From Gammaproteobacteria bacterium (lineage in GTDB: Bacteria; Pseudomonadota; Gammaproteobacteria; Steroidobacterales; Steroidobacteraceae), in assembly GCA_029857655.1 (NCBI GenBank), contig JAOUGR010000001.1:1-23529 (forward strand): a stretch of DNA of 23,529 nucleotides, read 5' to 3'. A program made the translations under genes and the position numbers. Below the pieces are notes generated by a model, which was given only the letters and a program-made list of their open reading frames with translations, did no database searches and had not been told where the DNA came from. The stretch's first letter is position 1. Each line of letters begins with the position of its first letter. Positions 7,796-15,752 of the stretch are shown one piece after another.

Positions 7796-8797
7796 TCAGG
7801 AACGCAGGCGGACCGGCCCGCCTGCGGGGCGCGGGGCCAGGCAGCGCAGCAGCGCGACCATCGCGAGCACGACCGCTGCGGCGCCGGCGTTGTGCAAGGT
7901 GCCGAGCCAGAGTGGCCAGCCCTGCCACACCAGATTCATGCCGATCAGGACCTGAAGTATCAGCGCGATCAGGACGGCCGTTCCGGCTGCGCGCGTAAAC
8001 ATCGTCTGTCCGCGCCGCCAGACCCCCATGACGAGCAGCAACAATACGAGCGCCGTCAGGTATGCGCCCAGCCGGTGTGAATAATGAATGGCGACGCGCG
8101 CGGGCCCGTCGAGCACGCCACCCTCGTAATCGATGCCCAGCCCCCGCCACAACACGAACGCATTCGCAAAATCCATGTCGGGCCACCAGCTCCCGTGGCA
8201 GGTGGGGAATTCCGCGCATGCCGCAGTGGCGTAATTGGTACTGGTCCAGCCACCGAGCGAAATCTGCGTGATCACGACGGCCATGGCGACGATCGCGAGA
8301 TTGCGTACCGGTCGTTCTGCGGCTTTCAGCTCGCGCCGTTCCGGCGTGAGCGCCAGCCACCACAACATGGAAAGGGTCGCAAGACCACCCAGCAGATGCA
8401 GCGTCACGATCAGCGGCTTCAGCAGCAGTGTCACGGTCCACATGCCGAGCAGCGCCTGCAGCACGACCAGCGCGACGATGACCCAGGGCAATACGCGCGG
8501 CTGCGCCGGGTCGCGGCGGTTCCAGACCGAGAACGCTGCGAGGCCAAGAATCGCGAGCGCGAGCGCACCCACGATGTAACGGTGCACCATCTCGTTGAGC
8601 GCCTTCTGATAGGCGTTGGCGTTGCCGGCGATTTCGGCCACCTGCGACGGATGGACCTGGCCATAGCAGCCCGGCCAATCCGGGCAGCCAAGGCCCGCGT
8701 TGGTCAGTCTTACCCAGGCGCCGACCACGACCACGATCACGCAAAGGAGTGTTGCGACCATGGCAGCTCGACGAAACCACTTCAGCCTGGAGCTCAT
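7796..8797 (-). CDS. ctaA: Heme A synthase (COX15/CtaA family)
   Basis: A 333-residue inner-membrane enzyme that oxidises the C8 methyl of heme O to the formyl group of heme A. It has eight predicted helices in two halves. Family signatures are VVGAWVRLTNAGLGCPDWPGCYG near residues 24-46, the first-half histidines in EMVHRYIVGAL and VTLHLLGGLATL, and the second-half ones in IHYSHRLGAYLTAL and GTLHNAGAAAV. The cysteines of CPDWPGC are conserved in the type with an N-terminal extracytoplasmic loop. The ATG lies 9 nt after the stop of the SCO-like gene with no strong SD, suggesting translational coupling. It belongs with cyoE, SURF1 and the cox structural genes. Confidence 0.96.
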   Translation of the reverse strand: MSSRLKWFRRAAMVATLLCVIVVVVGAWVRLTNAGLGCPDWPGCYGQVHPSQVAEIAGNANAYQKALNEMVHRYIVGALALAILGLAAFSVWNRRDPAQPRVLPWVIVALVVLQALLGMWTVTLLLKPLIVTLHLLGGLATLSMLWWLALTPERRELKAAERPVRNLAIVAMAVVITQISLGGWTSTNYATAACAEFPTCHGSWWPDMDFANAFVLWRGLGIDYEGGVLDGPARVAIHYSHRLGAYLTALVLLLLVMGVWRRGQTMFTRAAGTAVLIALILQVLIGMNLVWQGWPLWLGTLHNAGAAAVVLAMVALLRCLAPRPAGGPVRLRS

Positions 8798-8806
8798 GCG
8801 CGAACT

Positions 8807-9403
8807 TTAGCCGATACTCGACAGGCGTAGCAGCCGTTCGAGGTCCTTGAGCAGGCCCCGGGCTTCACCGCTGGCCGAGTGGCGCATCATGAGGTTTCCG
8901 AGCGGATCGACGACGTAGATTGAGGCTGAGCCATAGGGCGCCCGGGGAAACAGCGCCAGCAGTGCCTCTCCCTCGGCCCCCGTGGCGCCGAGCACCAGCA
9001 GGTCCGCATCGCCCGGCCCTGGAAATCCAGCGGCACAGCATTTGCCGGAATGCAGCAGCACTCTTTGCACGCGGGTTGCATCCTTGGCGAGTGCAATCCG
9101 CACGTGTGCGAGTACCGCGAGCGCTTTGGTACAGTCCTCGGCGCAGGAATTGCTGGCCAGATAGACAAGTGACCAGGCGCCGCGCAGCACCTCGGGCGAA
9201 GTGACTCCGCCATCTGGCAGGCTGAAGGCGATGGCCGGCAATGGCCGCGGCGGATCGATCAGCTCGCCATGCGCGGCGACGGCCGGGCGCCACGCAGAAA
9301 AGTAATAAAGCCAGGCGGCCGCCGCGAACGGCACGAAAAACAGCGACGCCAGCATCAGGAAATTGCGGCGGCTGGACCTGCGTCTCGTGGCAGCGTCGGT
9401 CAT
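8807..9403 (-). CDS. SCO/SenC-like thioredoxin-fold protein, membrane anchored
   Basis: A 198-residue protein with a basic N-terminus (RRRSSRRNF) and one membrane anchor at about 15-35, leaving the rest in the periplasm. It contains a CxxxC pair (SCAEDC, C87 and C91) after a strand that reads WSLVYLASN, the position of the copper-binding pair in SCO1/SenC. The later element YGSASIYVVDPLGNLMMRH aligns by eye with the SCO strand that normally carries the third ligand, a His, but a Ser or Ala stands there instead. A further CC pair occurs at 122-123. Location between SURF1 and ctaA fits a small conserved oxidase-assembly gene of Pseudomonas-type cox clusters. The probable role is redox or copper chaperoning for CuA. 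The call rests on the motif and on context. Confidence 0.7.
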   Translation of the reverse strand: MTDAATRRRSSRRNFLMLASLFFVPFAAAAWLYYFSAWRPAVAAHGELIDPPRPLPAIAFSLPDGGVTSPEVLRGAWSLVYLASNSCAEDCTKALAVLAHVRIALAKDATRVQRVLLHSGKCCAAGFPGPGDADLLVLGATGAEGEALLALFPRAPYGSASIYVVDPLGNLMMRHSASGEARGLLKDLERLLRLSSIG

Positions 9404-10131
9404 CCGGGCTCCCCGCTACGGCTCAGGCCGAGCGCAATCCAGATCGCAACAGCCGTGACGGCGAACGCAAACCACTGGATCGCATAGCCGAGGTGGCGCA
9501 CGGAAGTCGTGCCCGGCACCTGCCAGTTGCGCACGAAACCATCGGGTTCCTGCGGATCAAGGAGTATCAGCTGCGGATGCAGACCCCGGCCCAGCTGGCT
9601 TGCGAGCTCATGCATTTCCGGGAAGCTGGTCAGGCGGGGCCAGGCCTCGGCAGGCGCGGCCGCAAGCCGGATCGAAGGGCGCGGCAGCTGGTCCATTCGA
9701 CCGGTGACTTCGCGGACTGCGCTGCCCACGGCAACATCGGGCAGGGAATCGCGGGTCACGCCGAATGGCGCCCAGCCGCGATCGACGAGCACGGCATTGT
9801 CGTCCGCCAGCAAGAGCGGCGTCAGCACATGGACCCCGGCGCTACCGGATTCACTCATGTTGTCGAGCAGGAATTGATGGCTGGTGTCGTAATGGCCGGC
9901 GGCGATGACACGCTGGTAACGCGGCACGGTAATGGAAGCGGGCGGGAGCGGCAGCGCAGCCCCCATGCGGGTGAAATCCTCATCCAGCATGCGCTTTTCC
10001 GCGGAACGTTCCAGCTGCCAGTTGCCGAGCGCCGCGAACAGGGCGACTGCAACCGCCATTGCAGCGGTCGCGACGGGGCGCAGCTCAAATCGGAAGCGGC
10101 CCAGGTTCAACACCGGGCTATACTTCCGCAT
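9400..10131 (-). CDS. SURF1-family cytochrome oxidase assembly protein
   Basis: A 243-residue protein with the SURF1 plan: an N-terminal helix (about 20-36) running into the motif ALGNWQLERSAEKR, a periplasmic domain containing VDRGWAPFG, and a C-terminal helix (about 213-236) starting HLGYAIQWFAFAV. SURF1 proteins help insert heme a3 into subunit I. Its stop overlaps the start of the SCO-like gene by 4 nt (ATGA), so those two are translationally coupled. The first ATG has no visible SD; a GTG at codon 7 is an alternative. The start is 23 bp from the divergent twin-helix gene. Confidence 0.93.
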   Translation of the reverse strand: MRKYSPVLNLGRFRFELRPVATAAMAVAVALFAALGNWQLERSAEKRMLDEDFTRMGAALPLPPASITVPRYQRVIAAGHYDTSHQFLLDNMSESGSAGVHVLTPLLLADDNAVLVDRGWAPFGVTRDSLPDVAVGSAVREVTGRMDQLPRPSIRLAAAPAEAWPRLTSFPEMHELASQLGRGLHPQLILLDPQEPDGFVRNWQVPGTTSVRHLGYAIQWFAFAVTAVAIWIALGLSRSGEPG

Positions 10132-10154
10132 CAGAACAAGCGCCGGGGCTGTCC

Positions 10155-10370
10155 ATGTCGTGGGTCAAGTGGCTGGTACTGGTCATCTTCTTCGCGATCA
10201 TCCTGAGCCTGGCTTCGGCCATGCTGCACCTCGTGCACGACTACAAAGGCGAGTCGAAACGCATGGTGCGGGCATTGACATGGCGCATCGGCTTGTCCAT
10301 TACGCTGTTCATCGTGTTGTGGGCGACCTGGAAGCTCGGCTGGATCGAACCGCGCGGCACGCATAACTAG
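10155..10370 (+). CDS. Twin transmembrane protein (DUF2909-like)
   Basis: A 71-residue protein with two hydrophobic helices, about 3-27 (VKWLVLVIFFAIILSLASAM) and about 43-65 (WRIGLSITLFIVLWATWKLG), joined by a charged loop containing YKGESKRMVRALTWR. This matches the small twin-TM/DUF2909 family found next to SURF1 in gammaproteobacterial oxidase clusters. The function is unknown to me; a role in oxidase assembly is inferred only from place. The start is ATG 10155; the frame is open further upstream but that part lies over SURF1. A TATACT hexamer at 10119-10124 could be its -10, though the -35 region is poor. It is the only rightward gene between 3.9 and 22.1 kb. Confidence 0.85.
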   Translation: MSWVKWLVLVIFFAIILSLASAMLHLVHDYKGESKRMVRALTWRIGLSITLFIVLWATWKLGWIEPRGTHN

Positions 10371-10477
10371 AGCGCGCGGATTGACGCCAGGTCGCGCCAG
10401 CGACCGCCGAAAACCATTCCAGGATCGAAGAAGAACGGGTCCGCCCCTTCACGGGTACATGCGGCCCCGCAAACCAT
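10367..10477 (-). CDS. Possible small ORF, 36 codons, unrecognised
   Basis: The 145-bp gap between the twin-TM gene and the ATPase holds a leftward ORF with an ATG at 10477 and TAG at 10367-10369, overlapping the end of the twin-TM gene by 4 nt. The peptide contains GADPFFFDPGMVFGGRWRD, which looks more protein-like than random GC-rich reading and does not shadow another gene for most of its length. The frame is open further upstream into the ATPase gene. The SD is weak (GAG five bases before ATG). It could be a real microprotein, the tail of a decayed gene, or chance. No family recognised. Confidence 0.2.
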   Translation of the reverse strand: MVCGAACTREGADPFFFDPGMVFGGRWRDLASIRAL

Positions 10478-10515
10478 GCCAACTCGCGGCCCTGTGTGCC
10501 TGTCATCCGCGAATT

Positions 10516-13035
10516 TTACCTGCGCGGCGCCCGCAGGGCAGCCCGCAGGATCCCGGTTATGGCAACAGCACCCATCCCTGCGAGGGCGGCTGCAATGGCG
10601 GCCGCGATCGGGGGCGTCTCGATGCGGAAAGCGACGGCGACCGACGGCACGCTGGTGGCGATGACCAGCGCCGCAAGTGCGAGTACGGAAATCACCCAGA
10701 ATGATCGATTGGGGCGCAGCAGCACCGAGGCGAACGAGCCGGACCGTGGACGACTGACCAGGATCAGAGCGAGGTTGTTGACGACCAGCACCGTGAATGC
10801 AAGCGCCCGGGCCTGCCCGTCAGTGAAACTCATTAGAGCGAATCCGTAGACCAGCGCGACTGCGACCAGGCTGACGAGCCCGAGCGCGACGCTCTCCAGC
10901 AGCATCTTTCCGGAAAACAATCGCTCGCCGTGGGCGCGCGGCGGCCGCCGCATGATCTCCTCTCCACGATCCTCGCCTTCGAAGACCAAAGAGCAGGCGG
11001 GATCGATCACGAACTCGAGAAAGACGACATGTAATGGAAACAGAAGCAGCGGCCAGCCCAGCAGCAGTGGCAGCAAGCCTGCGCCTGCAAGGGGAATGTG
11101 TACTGCGATCAGGTAGCTCATGGCGCTCCTGATGTTCTCGTAGATCCGCCGGCCCATGCGGATAGCCGCCACCAGGCTGCCGAAGTCATCATCGACCAGC
11201 ACGAGAGAAGCGGCCTCGCGCGCAACATCGGTACCGCGGCTGCCCATGGCGATGCCTATGTCCGCCGCCTTCAGCGCCGGGGCGTCATTGACGCCATCGC
11301 CGGTCATCGCAACCACCCCGCCGTGGGCGCGCAGCGCGCGGACCAGCCGCAATTTCTCTGCCGGCAGCACCCGCGCGTAAACATTCACCGAAGCCGCGCG
11401 CTCCCGCAGCGCAGTCTCATCCATCACCGCGAGCTCGCTCCCCGTCAACAGACCGCGCGATTCGTCGAGGCCGACCGCCTTTGCAACCGCCAGCGCGGTG
11501 CCCGGATGATCGCCGGTGATCATCACGACGCGAATGCCGGCGCGATGGCAGTCCGCGAGCGCCAAGGGCACCGTCTTTCGCACCGGATCTCGCAGGCCGA
11601 TCAGCCCGAGGAAACGGAAATGGATCTCGCGCGGCGTCGCGGGCGGCGTTCCATGCAGGATTTCGGCGCTTGCAATCGCAAGTACGCGCAGTCCGTCGCG
11701 CGCGATCTGGTCGATGCGCTCGAGCAGGCGCGTGATTTCCGTGGCCTCCATGTGGCAGAGCCCGGCGATCGCCTCCGGCGCTCCCTTGGTGGCGACCAGC
11801 AGCGGGTTCGGCGCGTCGTCCTTCCAGACATGGGTCACGGCGAGCAGTTCCGGCGTGAGTTCGTACTCGTGCACCAGCGTCATGCGGCCGAGGCTTTGCG
11901 CTTCCTGCGGGGCGTGTTTCCGCGCGGCCGCCGCGATCGCCCGCTCCATCGGATCAAATGCCTGGATCTCGCAGGCTGCGAACGCCGACCCGAGCAAGCC
12001 GCGCATTCCTGAATCGAGCACGCTCTGCAGGTCGTCGAGTGTCAGCCGCGTGACGCCGTCGTCCAGCACGGACACGACCATGCGGTTTTCGGTCAGTGTG
12101 CCGGTCTTGTCGACTGCGAGCACGGTTGCCGCGCCGAGTGCCTCGATGGCGGGCATGCTTCGCGTCAGCACGCCCCGCCTGGAGAGTCGCCATGCTCCCA
12201 GCGCAAGAAAAACAGTCAGCACGACCGCGAACTCTTCCGGCAGGACGCTCATCGCCAGCGTGATGCCGGCAAGCGCCCCTTCGACCCAGCCGCCGCGCGT
12301 CGCGACGTAGAGAAACAGGACGGCAACGCAGAGAGCGATTCCAAGGATCGCGAGCCAGATCACCATGCGCCGGGTCTCGGCGTAGAGCGGTGTCTGCTCG
12401 GGCTTCAGGGTCGCAAGCGCATGCCCGATCCGTCCCAGCTCCGTACCCGCGCCGATTGCCGTGATCTCTGCGGTCGCATGCCCGCGGACGACGAGGGTTC
12501 CGGAATACACGCGGGCTTCCGCCGGCGCCTGCGCCGCGTCCGCAACTTCCCGCACGGCTTGCTTCAGTGCAGGAAGCGACTCGCCGGTCAGCAGCGATTC
12601 ATCAATCTCGAGATCGATGGATTCCAGCAGGATTCCGTCTGCCGGCACCCGATCGCCCTCGGCCAGCAACACAATATCTCCCCGCACGACCTCGCGCCCC
12701 GCGATGCGCCGCAGTTCGCTATCGCGCAACACGGCGGCACGGGGGCTTGAAAGATCGCGAAGCGCCTCGAGTGCGCGCCCTGCGCGGCGTTCCTGCGAGG
12801 ACGATATGACGATAATCACCACCAGCGACGTGGCGAGCACCAGTGCCTCGCGCAATTCGCCGAGCAGCAGGTAAAGGACGGCGGCCACGCACAACAGCAG
12901 GAACATGGGTTCCGTGATGACGTGCAGCAGCACGTCGAGCAGGCGCCGCCCACGTGCGGCCGGAAGCTCATTCGGGCCGTCGGCCCGGAGCCGCTCGGCC
13001 GCCATTGCGCCAGTCAGGCCGATGCGGCTTGGCAT
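10516..13035 (-). CDS. Cation-translocating P-type ATPase (P2-like, [11 protein letters not shown] subtype)
   Basis: An 839-residue P-type ATPase with all catalytic motifs: actuator TGES (150-153), phosphorylation site DKTGTLTE (309-316), nucleotide-binding KGAPE (417-421), MITGDH (505-510) and hinge TGDGVNDAP (578-586). There is no N-terminal heavy-metal domain and no CPx motif. Helix 4 reads LPEEF (265-269), not the PEGL of Ca2+ pumps, and helix 6 reads [10 protein letters not shown] (673-682), so the ion site differs from classic Ca2+ or Na+/K+ pumps and the ion is uncertain. Length and helix number (about 10) fit the P2-type. The ATG lacks a good SD. It lies between the OmpA-like and twin-TM genes, inside what is otherwise an oxidase gene cluster. 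Confidence 0.92.
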   Translation of the reverse strand: MPSRIGLTGAMAAERLRADGPNELPAARGRRLLDVLLHVITEPMFLLLCVAAVLYLLLGELREALVLATSLVVIIVISSSQERRAGRALEALRDLSSPRAAVLRDSELRRIAGREVVRGDIVLLAEGDRVPADGILLESIDLEIDESLLTGESLPALKQAVREVADAAQAPAEARVYSGTLVVRGHATAEITAIGAGTELGRIGHALATLKPEQTPLYAETRRMVIWLAILGIALCVAVLFLYVATRGGWVEGALAGITLAMSVLPEEFAVVLTVFLALGAWRLSRRGVLTRSMPAIEALGAATVLAVDKTGTLTENRMVVSVLDDGVTRLTLDDLQSVLDSGMRGLLGSAFAACEIQAFDPMERAIAAAARKHAPQEAQSLGRMTLVHEYELTPELLAVTHVWKDDAPNPLLVATKGAPEAIAGLCHMEATEITRLLERIDQIARDGLRVLAIASAEILHGTPPATPREIHFRFLGLIGLRDPVRKTVPLALADCHRAGIRVVMITGDHPGTALAVAKAVGLDESRGLLTGSELAVMDETALRERAASVNVYARVLPAEKLRLVRALRAHGGVVAMTGDGVNDAPALKAADIGIAMGSRGTDVAREAASLVLVDDDFGSLVAAIRMGRRIYENIRSAMSYLIAVHIPLAGAGLLPLLLGWPLLLFPLHVVFLEFVIDPACSLVFEGEDRGEEIMRRPPRAHGERLFSGKMLLESVALGLVSLVAVALVYGFALMSFTDGQARALAFTVLVVNNLALILVSRPRSGSFASVLLRPNRSFWVISVLALAALVIATSVPSVAVAFRIETPPIAAAIAAALAGMGAVAITGILRAALRAPRR

Positions 13036-13096
13036 TGCGTGTCAATCCGGGTTGCGCTCGAACCAGTCCTCATGAAGCCAGTTCAGCTGGCGCTGC

Positions 13097-13606
13097 TCAG
13101 GCCGCGCGTCTGCGCGAGGATGATCGGCGCGCCGTGATCATTTTCTTTGCGATCAGTGAGTCGGTAGGCCCGACGATCAGCTCAACGAACCGGTGTGCGA
13201 TCCGTTCGTCGCGGGTCGAGCGGGACGGGATCCGGTGCAGCTGCGAGGGCGTCACGCGGCGAACCTGGGCGCCGTGGGCGCCGAGCCAGACCAGCAGGTC
13301 GCGGACGGCACGCGCCCGCGCGTCCGCGAGAGCGAGCGACGCCTTGTCCCACAGCCGCTTGTTGGCATGGCCGACAACGAAGATTTTCTGCGCCCGGTCG
13401 CGTTTCATCCACTCGGCGTACTTTCTGAGCACGTTCAGGCTGGTGGTATTCGGCGTGGAGCTGGCGCGCGAGAAATAGATCCGGGTCGGCAGGCCGTCGA
13501 TCGATGTGGGAGAACCCGCGCGAGGCATGGGCGCGGCCTTCATCGAGCCGTTGCCGCTGACGATCGTCAATCTAGGCCGGCCGTTGCGCCGCTTTTTACC
13601 AGGCAT
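13097..13606 (-). CDS. OmpA-like domain protein without signal peptide
   Basis: A 169-residue protein. Residues about 41-146 resemble the OmpA/MotB peptidoglycan-binding fold: TRIYFSRAS, then KIFVVGHANKR (OmpA has GxTD here), LALADARARAVRDLL (NxxLSxxRA in OmpA, with R97 kept) and HRFVELIVG (RRVEI in OmpA). The aspartate that contacts diaminopimelate is Asn82. The N-terminus is strongly basic (MPGKKRRNGRPRL) with no hydrophobic segment, and the C-terminus is also basic (RRSSSRRR). A strong AAGGAG eight bases upstream fixes the start, so a missed signal peptide is unlikely. As seen, the protein would be cytoplasmic, or the domain may do something other than bind murein. It lies between the kinase and ATPase genes in the same direction. 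Confidence 0.6.
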   Translation of the reverse strand: MPGKKRRNGRPRLTIVSGNGSMKAAPMPRAGSPTSIDGLPTRIYFSRASSTPNTTSLNVLRKYAEWMKRDRAQKIFVVGHANKRLWDKASLALADARARAVRDLLVWLGAHGAQVRRVTPSQLHRIPSRSTRDERIAHRFVELIVGPTDSLIAKKMITARRSSSRRRAA

Positions 13607-13614
13607 GTCGAATT

Positions 13615-13620
13615 CTCCTT
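13615..13620 (-). promoter_or_regulatory. Shine-Dalgarno fixing the OmpA-like start
   Basis: In the leftward sense this reads AAGGAG, eight bases before the ATG at 13606, among the strongest ribosome sites in the window. It matters because it excludes an upstream start that could have added a signal peptide. Confidence 0.75.
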
Positions 13621-13662
13621 CCGCGTAAAACTAGCACAGACGGGATGGAGCGGCGGGTGCCG

Positions 13663-14295
13663 TCAGTCCAGGTAGTGCTCGATCTTCCGGAACAGGTCTA
13701 CCCTGTCCACAAGATCCGTCAGCCAGTCGAGCTTGTCCGACTCGAGCACCAGCACCGGCGAGAGGTCGTAGCGCTTGAACCAGTCCTCGTAGAGGCTGTT
13801 GAGCTTCCGGAGATAGGCGACCGGGATATCGTGTTCCATGGTGCGGCCGCGAAGCTTGATGCGCTTGCGAAGCGTCCGCACCGGGCAGCGCAGGTAGATC
13901 ATCAGGTCGGGCGGTCTGAGCGTCGCGCTGATCGACTGGTAAAGCTGCCAGTAGAGCTTGAAATCGCGCGCATCGATGTGGTGCTGCCGGTAGAGATTGC
14001 GCGCGAAGATCTCCGCGTCCTCGTAAATCGTGCGGTCCTGCACGACCGTGCCGGGTTCGTCCTGCAACTCGAGGTGCAGGCGGAACTTGTGCGTCAGGAA
14101 AAAGACCTGGGACCGGTAGGCCCAGGTCTTCATGTCAGCGTAGAAATCCGCGAGGTAGGGATTCTGGTCGTTGGGCTCGTAGAACGGCTTGATGTCGTAG
14201 CGGCGGCACAGGAACCGCGTCAGTTCTGTTTTGCCTGCGCCGATGTTGCCGGCGATCGCGATGAAACGCTTGCCTGCTGTTGGCGCAGCGCCCAC
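13663..14295 (-). CDS. Deoxynucleoside kinase (dNK family)
   Basis: A 210-residue kinase of the deoxyadenosine/deoxyguanosine/thymidine kinase 2-like family, which phosphorylates salvaged deoxynucleosides in the cytoplasm. Motifs: P-loop GNIGAGKT (16-23), FYEP (38-41, with the probable catalytic Glu), DRTIYED (87-93, the ERS/DRS motif), and an Arg-rich lid (LRKRIKLRGRTME, 142-154). Length is normal for bacterial dNKs (about 200-220). The start is a GTG 4 nt after the coxC stop with no good SD, implying coupling to coxC translation. The exact nucleoside preference cannot be read. Its place directly behind an oxidase subunit gene is unusual; no metabolic link is evident. Confidence 0.92.
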   Translation of the reverse strand: MGAAPTAGKRFIAIAGNIGAGKTELTRFLCRRYDIKPFYEPNDQNPYLADFYADMKTWAYRSQVFFLTHKFRLHLELQDEPGTVVQDRTIYEDAEIFARNLYRQHHIDARDFKLYWQLYQSISATLRPPDLMIYLRCPVRTLRKRIKLRGRTMEHDIPVAYLRKLNSLYEDWFKRYDLSPVLVLESDKLDWLTDLVDRVDLFRKIEHYLD

Positions 14296-14299
14296 CGCG

Positions 14300-15190
14300 T
14301 CAGAGCCAGTAGACGAAGATGAAGAGCCCGAGCCAGACCACGTCGACGAAGTGCCAGTACCAGGCGACGGCCTCGAACGCGAAATGCTGGCGCGGCGTGA
14401 AATGCCCCTTCATGCAGCGTAGCCAGATCACGACCAGCATGATCGCGCCGACCGTGACGTGCAGGCCGTGGAATCCGGTCAACATGAAGAAGGTCGAGCC
14501 GTAAATGCCGGTGCCAAGCTGCAGTCCGTGCTCGCGGTAGGCTTCGCCGTACTCGTGTGCCTGGACGCCGAGGAAGGTGAATCCCAGCAGGAAGGTCAGC
14601 GCGAGAAAGATCTTCAACACGCCGCGATTGCCCATCTTCATGGCATGGTGCGCAATCGTGATCGTGAGACCAGAGGTCAAGAGCAGCGCCGTATTGACCG
14701 CCGGCAGGCCGAAGGCCGGGATGGTCTCGTAGCTGCCGTCCTCGCGCGGGCTCAGTGCGCCTGGCCCGTTGCTGGGCCAGGCCGCCTCGAAGCCCGGCCA
14801 CAGCAGGCTAGTGACCGCCTTTTCGCCCTCACCGCCGAGCCAGGGTACCGATAGCTGCCGCGCGTAAAAGAGCGCGCCGAAGAATGCGGCGAAGAACATG
14901 ACCTCGGAGAAGATGAACCACATCATCCCCATGCGGAATGAGCGGCCGACCTGTTCGTTGTACATGCCGGCCTGGTTTTCGCGGATGACCTCGCCGAACC
15001 AGAAGAAGAACAGCGCGCAAAGCAGCAGGGCGCCGGCGCCGAGCACCCAGGCGCCGATGCTGGCGCCGTTCAGTGTCGCGGCAGCACCCGCCATCAGAAC
15101 GAATAGCGACATCGACCCGAAGAACGGCAGGCGGCTGCCGTGCGGGAAGTAATACTGGCCAGCTTCCCCGGCGTTTTTTGCTTGTGCCAT
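14300..15190 (-). CDS. coxC: Cytochrome c oxidase subunit III
   Basis: A 296-residue subunit III with seven helices, the inner-membrane partner of CoxA and CoxB in the aa3-type oxidase. Family-typical parts are the N-terminal YYFPHGSRLPFFGSMSLF, the first-helix pair, the long helix GMMWFIFSEVMFFAAFFGALFYARQ with its conserved Glu, the NTALLLTSGLTITIAHHAMK segment, and the C-terminal ATG-proximal-to-stop part TGFHGLHVTVGAIML and EAVAWYWHFVDVVWLGLFIFVYW. GGGAG five bases before ATG supports the start. It follows ctaG by 10 bp. Also known as ctaE. Confidence 0.97.
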   Translation of the reverse strand: MAQAKNAGEAGQYYFPHGSRLPFFGSMSLFVLMAGAAATLNGASIGAWVLGAGALLLCALFFFWFGEVIRENQAGMYNEQVGRSFRMGMMWFIFSEVMFFAAFFGALFYARQLSVPWLGGEGEKAVTSLLWPGFEAAWPSNGPGALSPREDGSYETIPAFGLPAVNTALLLTSGLTITIAHHAMKMGNRGVLKIFLALTFLLGFTFLGVQAHEYGEAYREHGLQLGTGIYGSTFFMLTGFHGLHVTVGAIMLVVIWLRCMKGHFTPRQHFAFEAVAWYWHFVDVVWLGLFIFVYWL

Positions 15191-15200
15191 CCGCGCTCCC

Positions 15201-15752
15201 TTATCCGGCTCCGCCGGCCACGTGTGCTACGTCGTAGAACGCGTAGGACAGCGTCAGGCGATCGATGCCGGGCGGCAGGTCCCGGTCGACCGTGAATCTC
15301 ACCAGCAATTCCCGTTGCTCATCGCGCGCAAACTTCTGCGGCGTGAAACAGAAGCACTCGGTCTTCCGGAAGTAGCGCGCCGCGCGCAGCGGCGTAATGC
15401 TCGGCACGGCCTGGCCGGTCGTCTCGCGGTCCGCGAGATTGTGCGCGGTGTAGTGCGCTTCGTAGAGCCGGCCCGGATGCACTTCCATCGATGCAACCAC
15501 CGGCGCGAATTCCCAGGATCCGTTGTCTGGCACGGAGGCCGTGAACTCGACGACGACGGTGCGGTTCACGTCCGGTGCGGAGGCGTCGGCCGTGGCTGCA
15601 CGGCTCAACTCCGCGCGTGTCCCGATGCCCGTGACTTCGCAGAACACGTCGTAGAGCGGCACGAGCGCGAATCCGAATGCGAAGCTGCCAGCGGTCATCA
15701 GCACGAGCCGGGCGACAAGCCCGCGATTGGACTTTCGGCGCGGCGCTTCCAT
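15201..15752 (-). CDS. ctaG: Cytochrome c oxidase assembly protein CtaG (Cox11)
   Basis: A 183-residue copper chaperone that delivers copper to the CuB site of subunit I. It has one N-terminal anchor (about 12-33) and a periplasmic domain with the conserved YDVFCEVTG (C38) and the copper motif CFCF (133-136). The open frame extends 63 codons further upstream, but the family N-terminus begins at ATG 15752, which has GGAG eight bases upstream. Its ATG overlaps the stop of the preceding small ORF (TGATG). It lies between coxA and coxC, the standard place. Confidence 0.95.
   Translation of the reverse strand: MEAPRRKSNRGLVARLVLMTAGSFAFGFALVPLYDVFCEVTGIGTRAELSRAATADASAPDVNRTVVVEFTASVPDNGSWEFAPVVASMEVHPGRLYEAHYTAHNLADRETTGQAVPSITPLRAARYFRKTECFCFTPQKFARDEQRELLVRFTVDRDLPPGIDRLTLSYAFYDVAHVAGGAG

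Noticed and set aside
7725..8780. Alternative 351-codon leftward frame over ctaA
   Set aside because: Shadow frame; ctaA in the neighbouring frame has conserved histidines and helices.
10390..10405. GGTCG/CGACC stem after the twin-TM gene as a terminator
   Set aside because: Only five pairs and no T-run; too weak to call.
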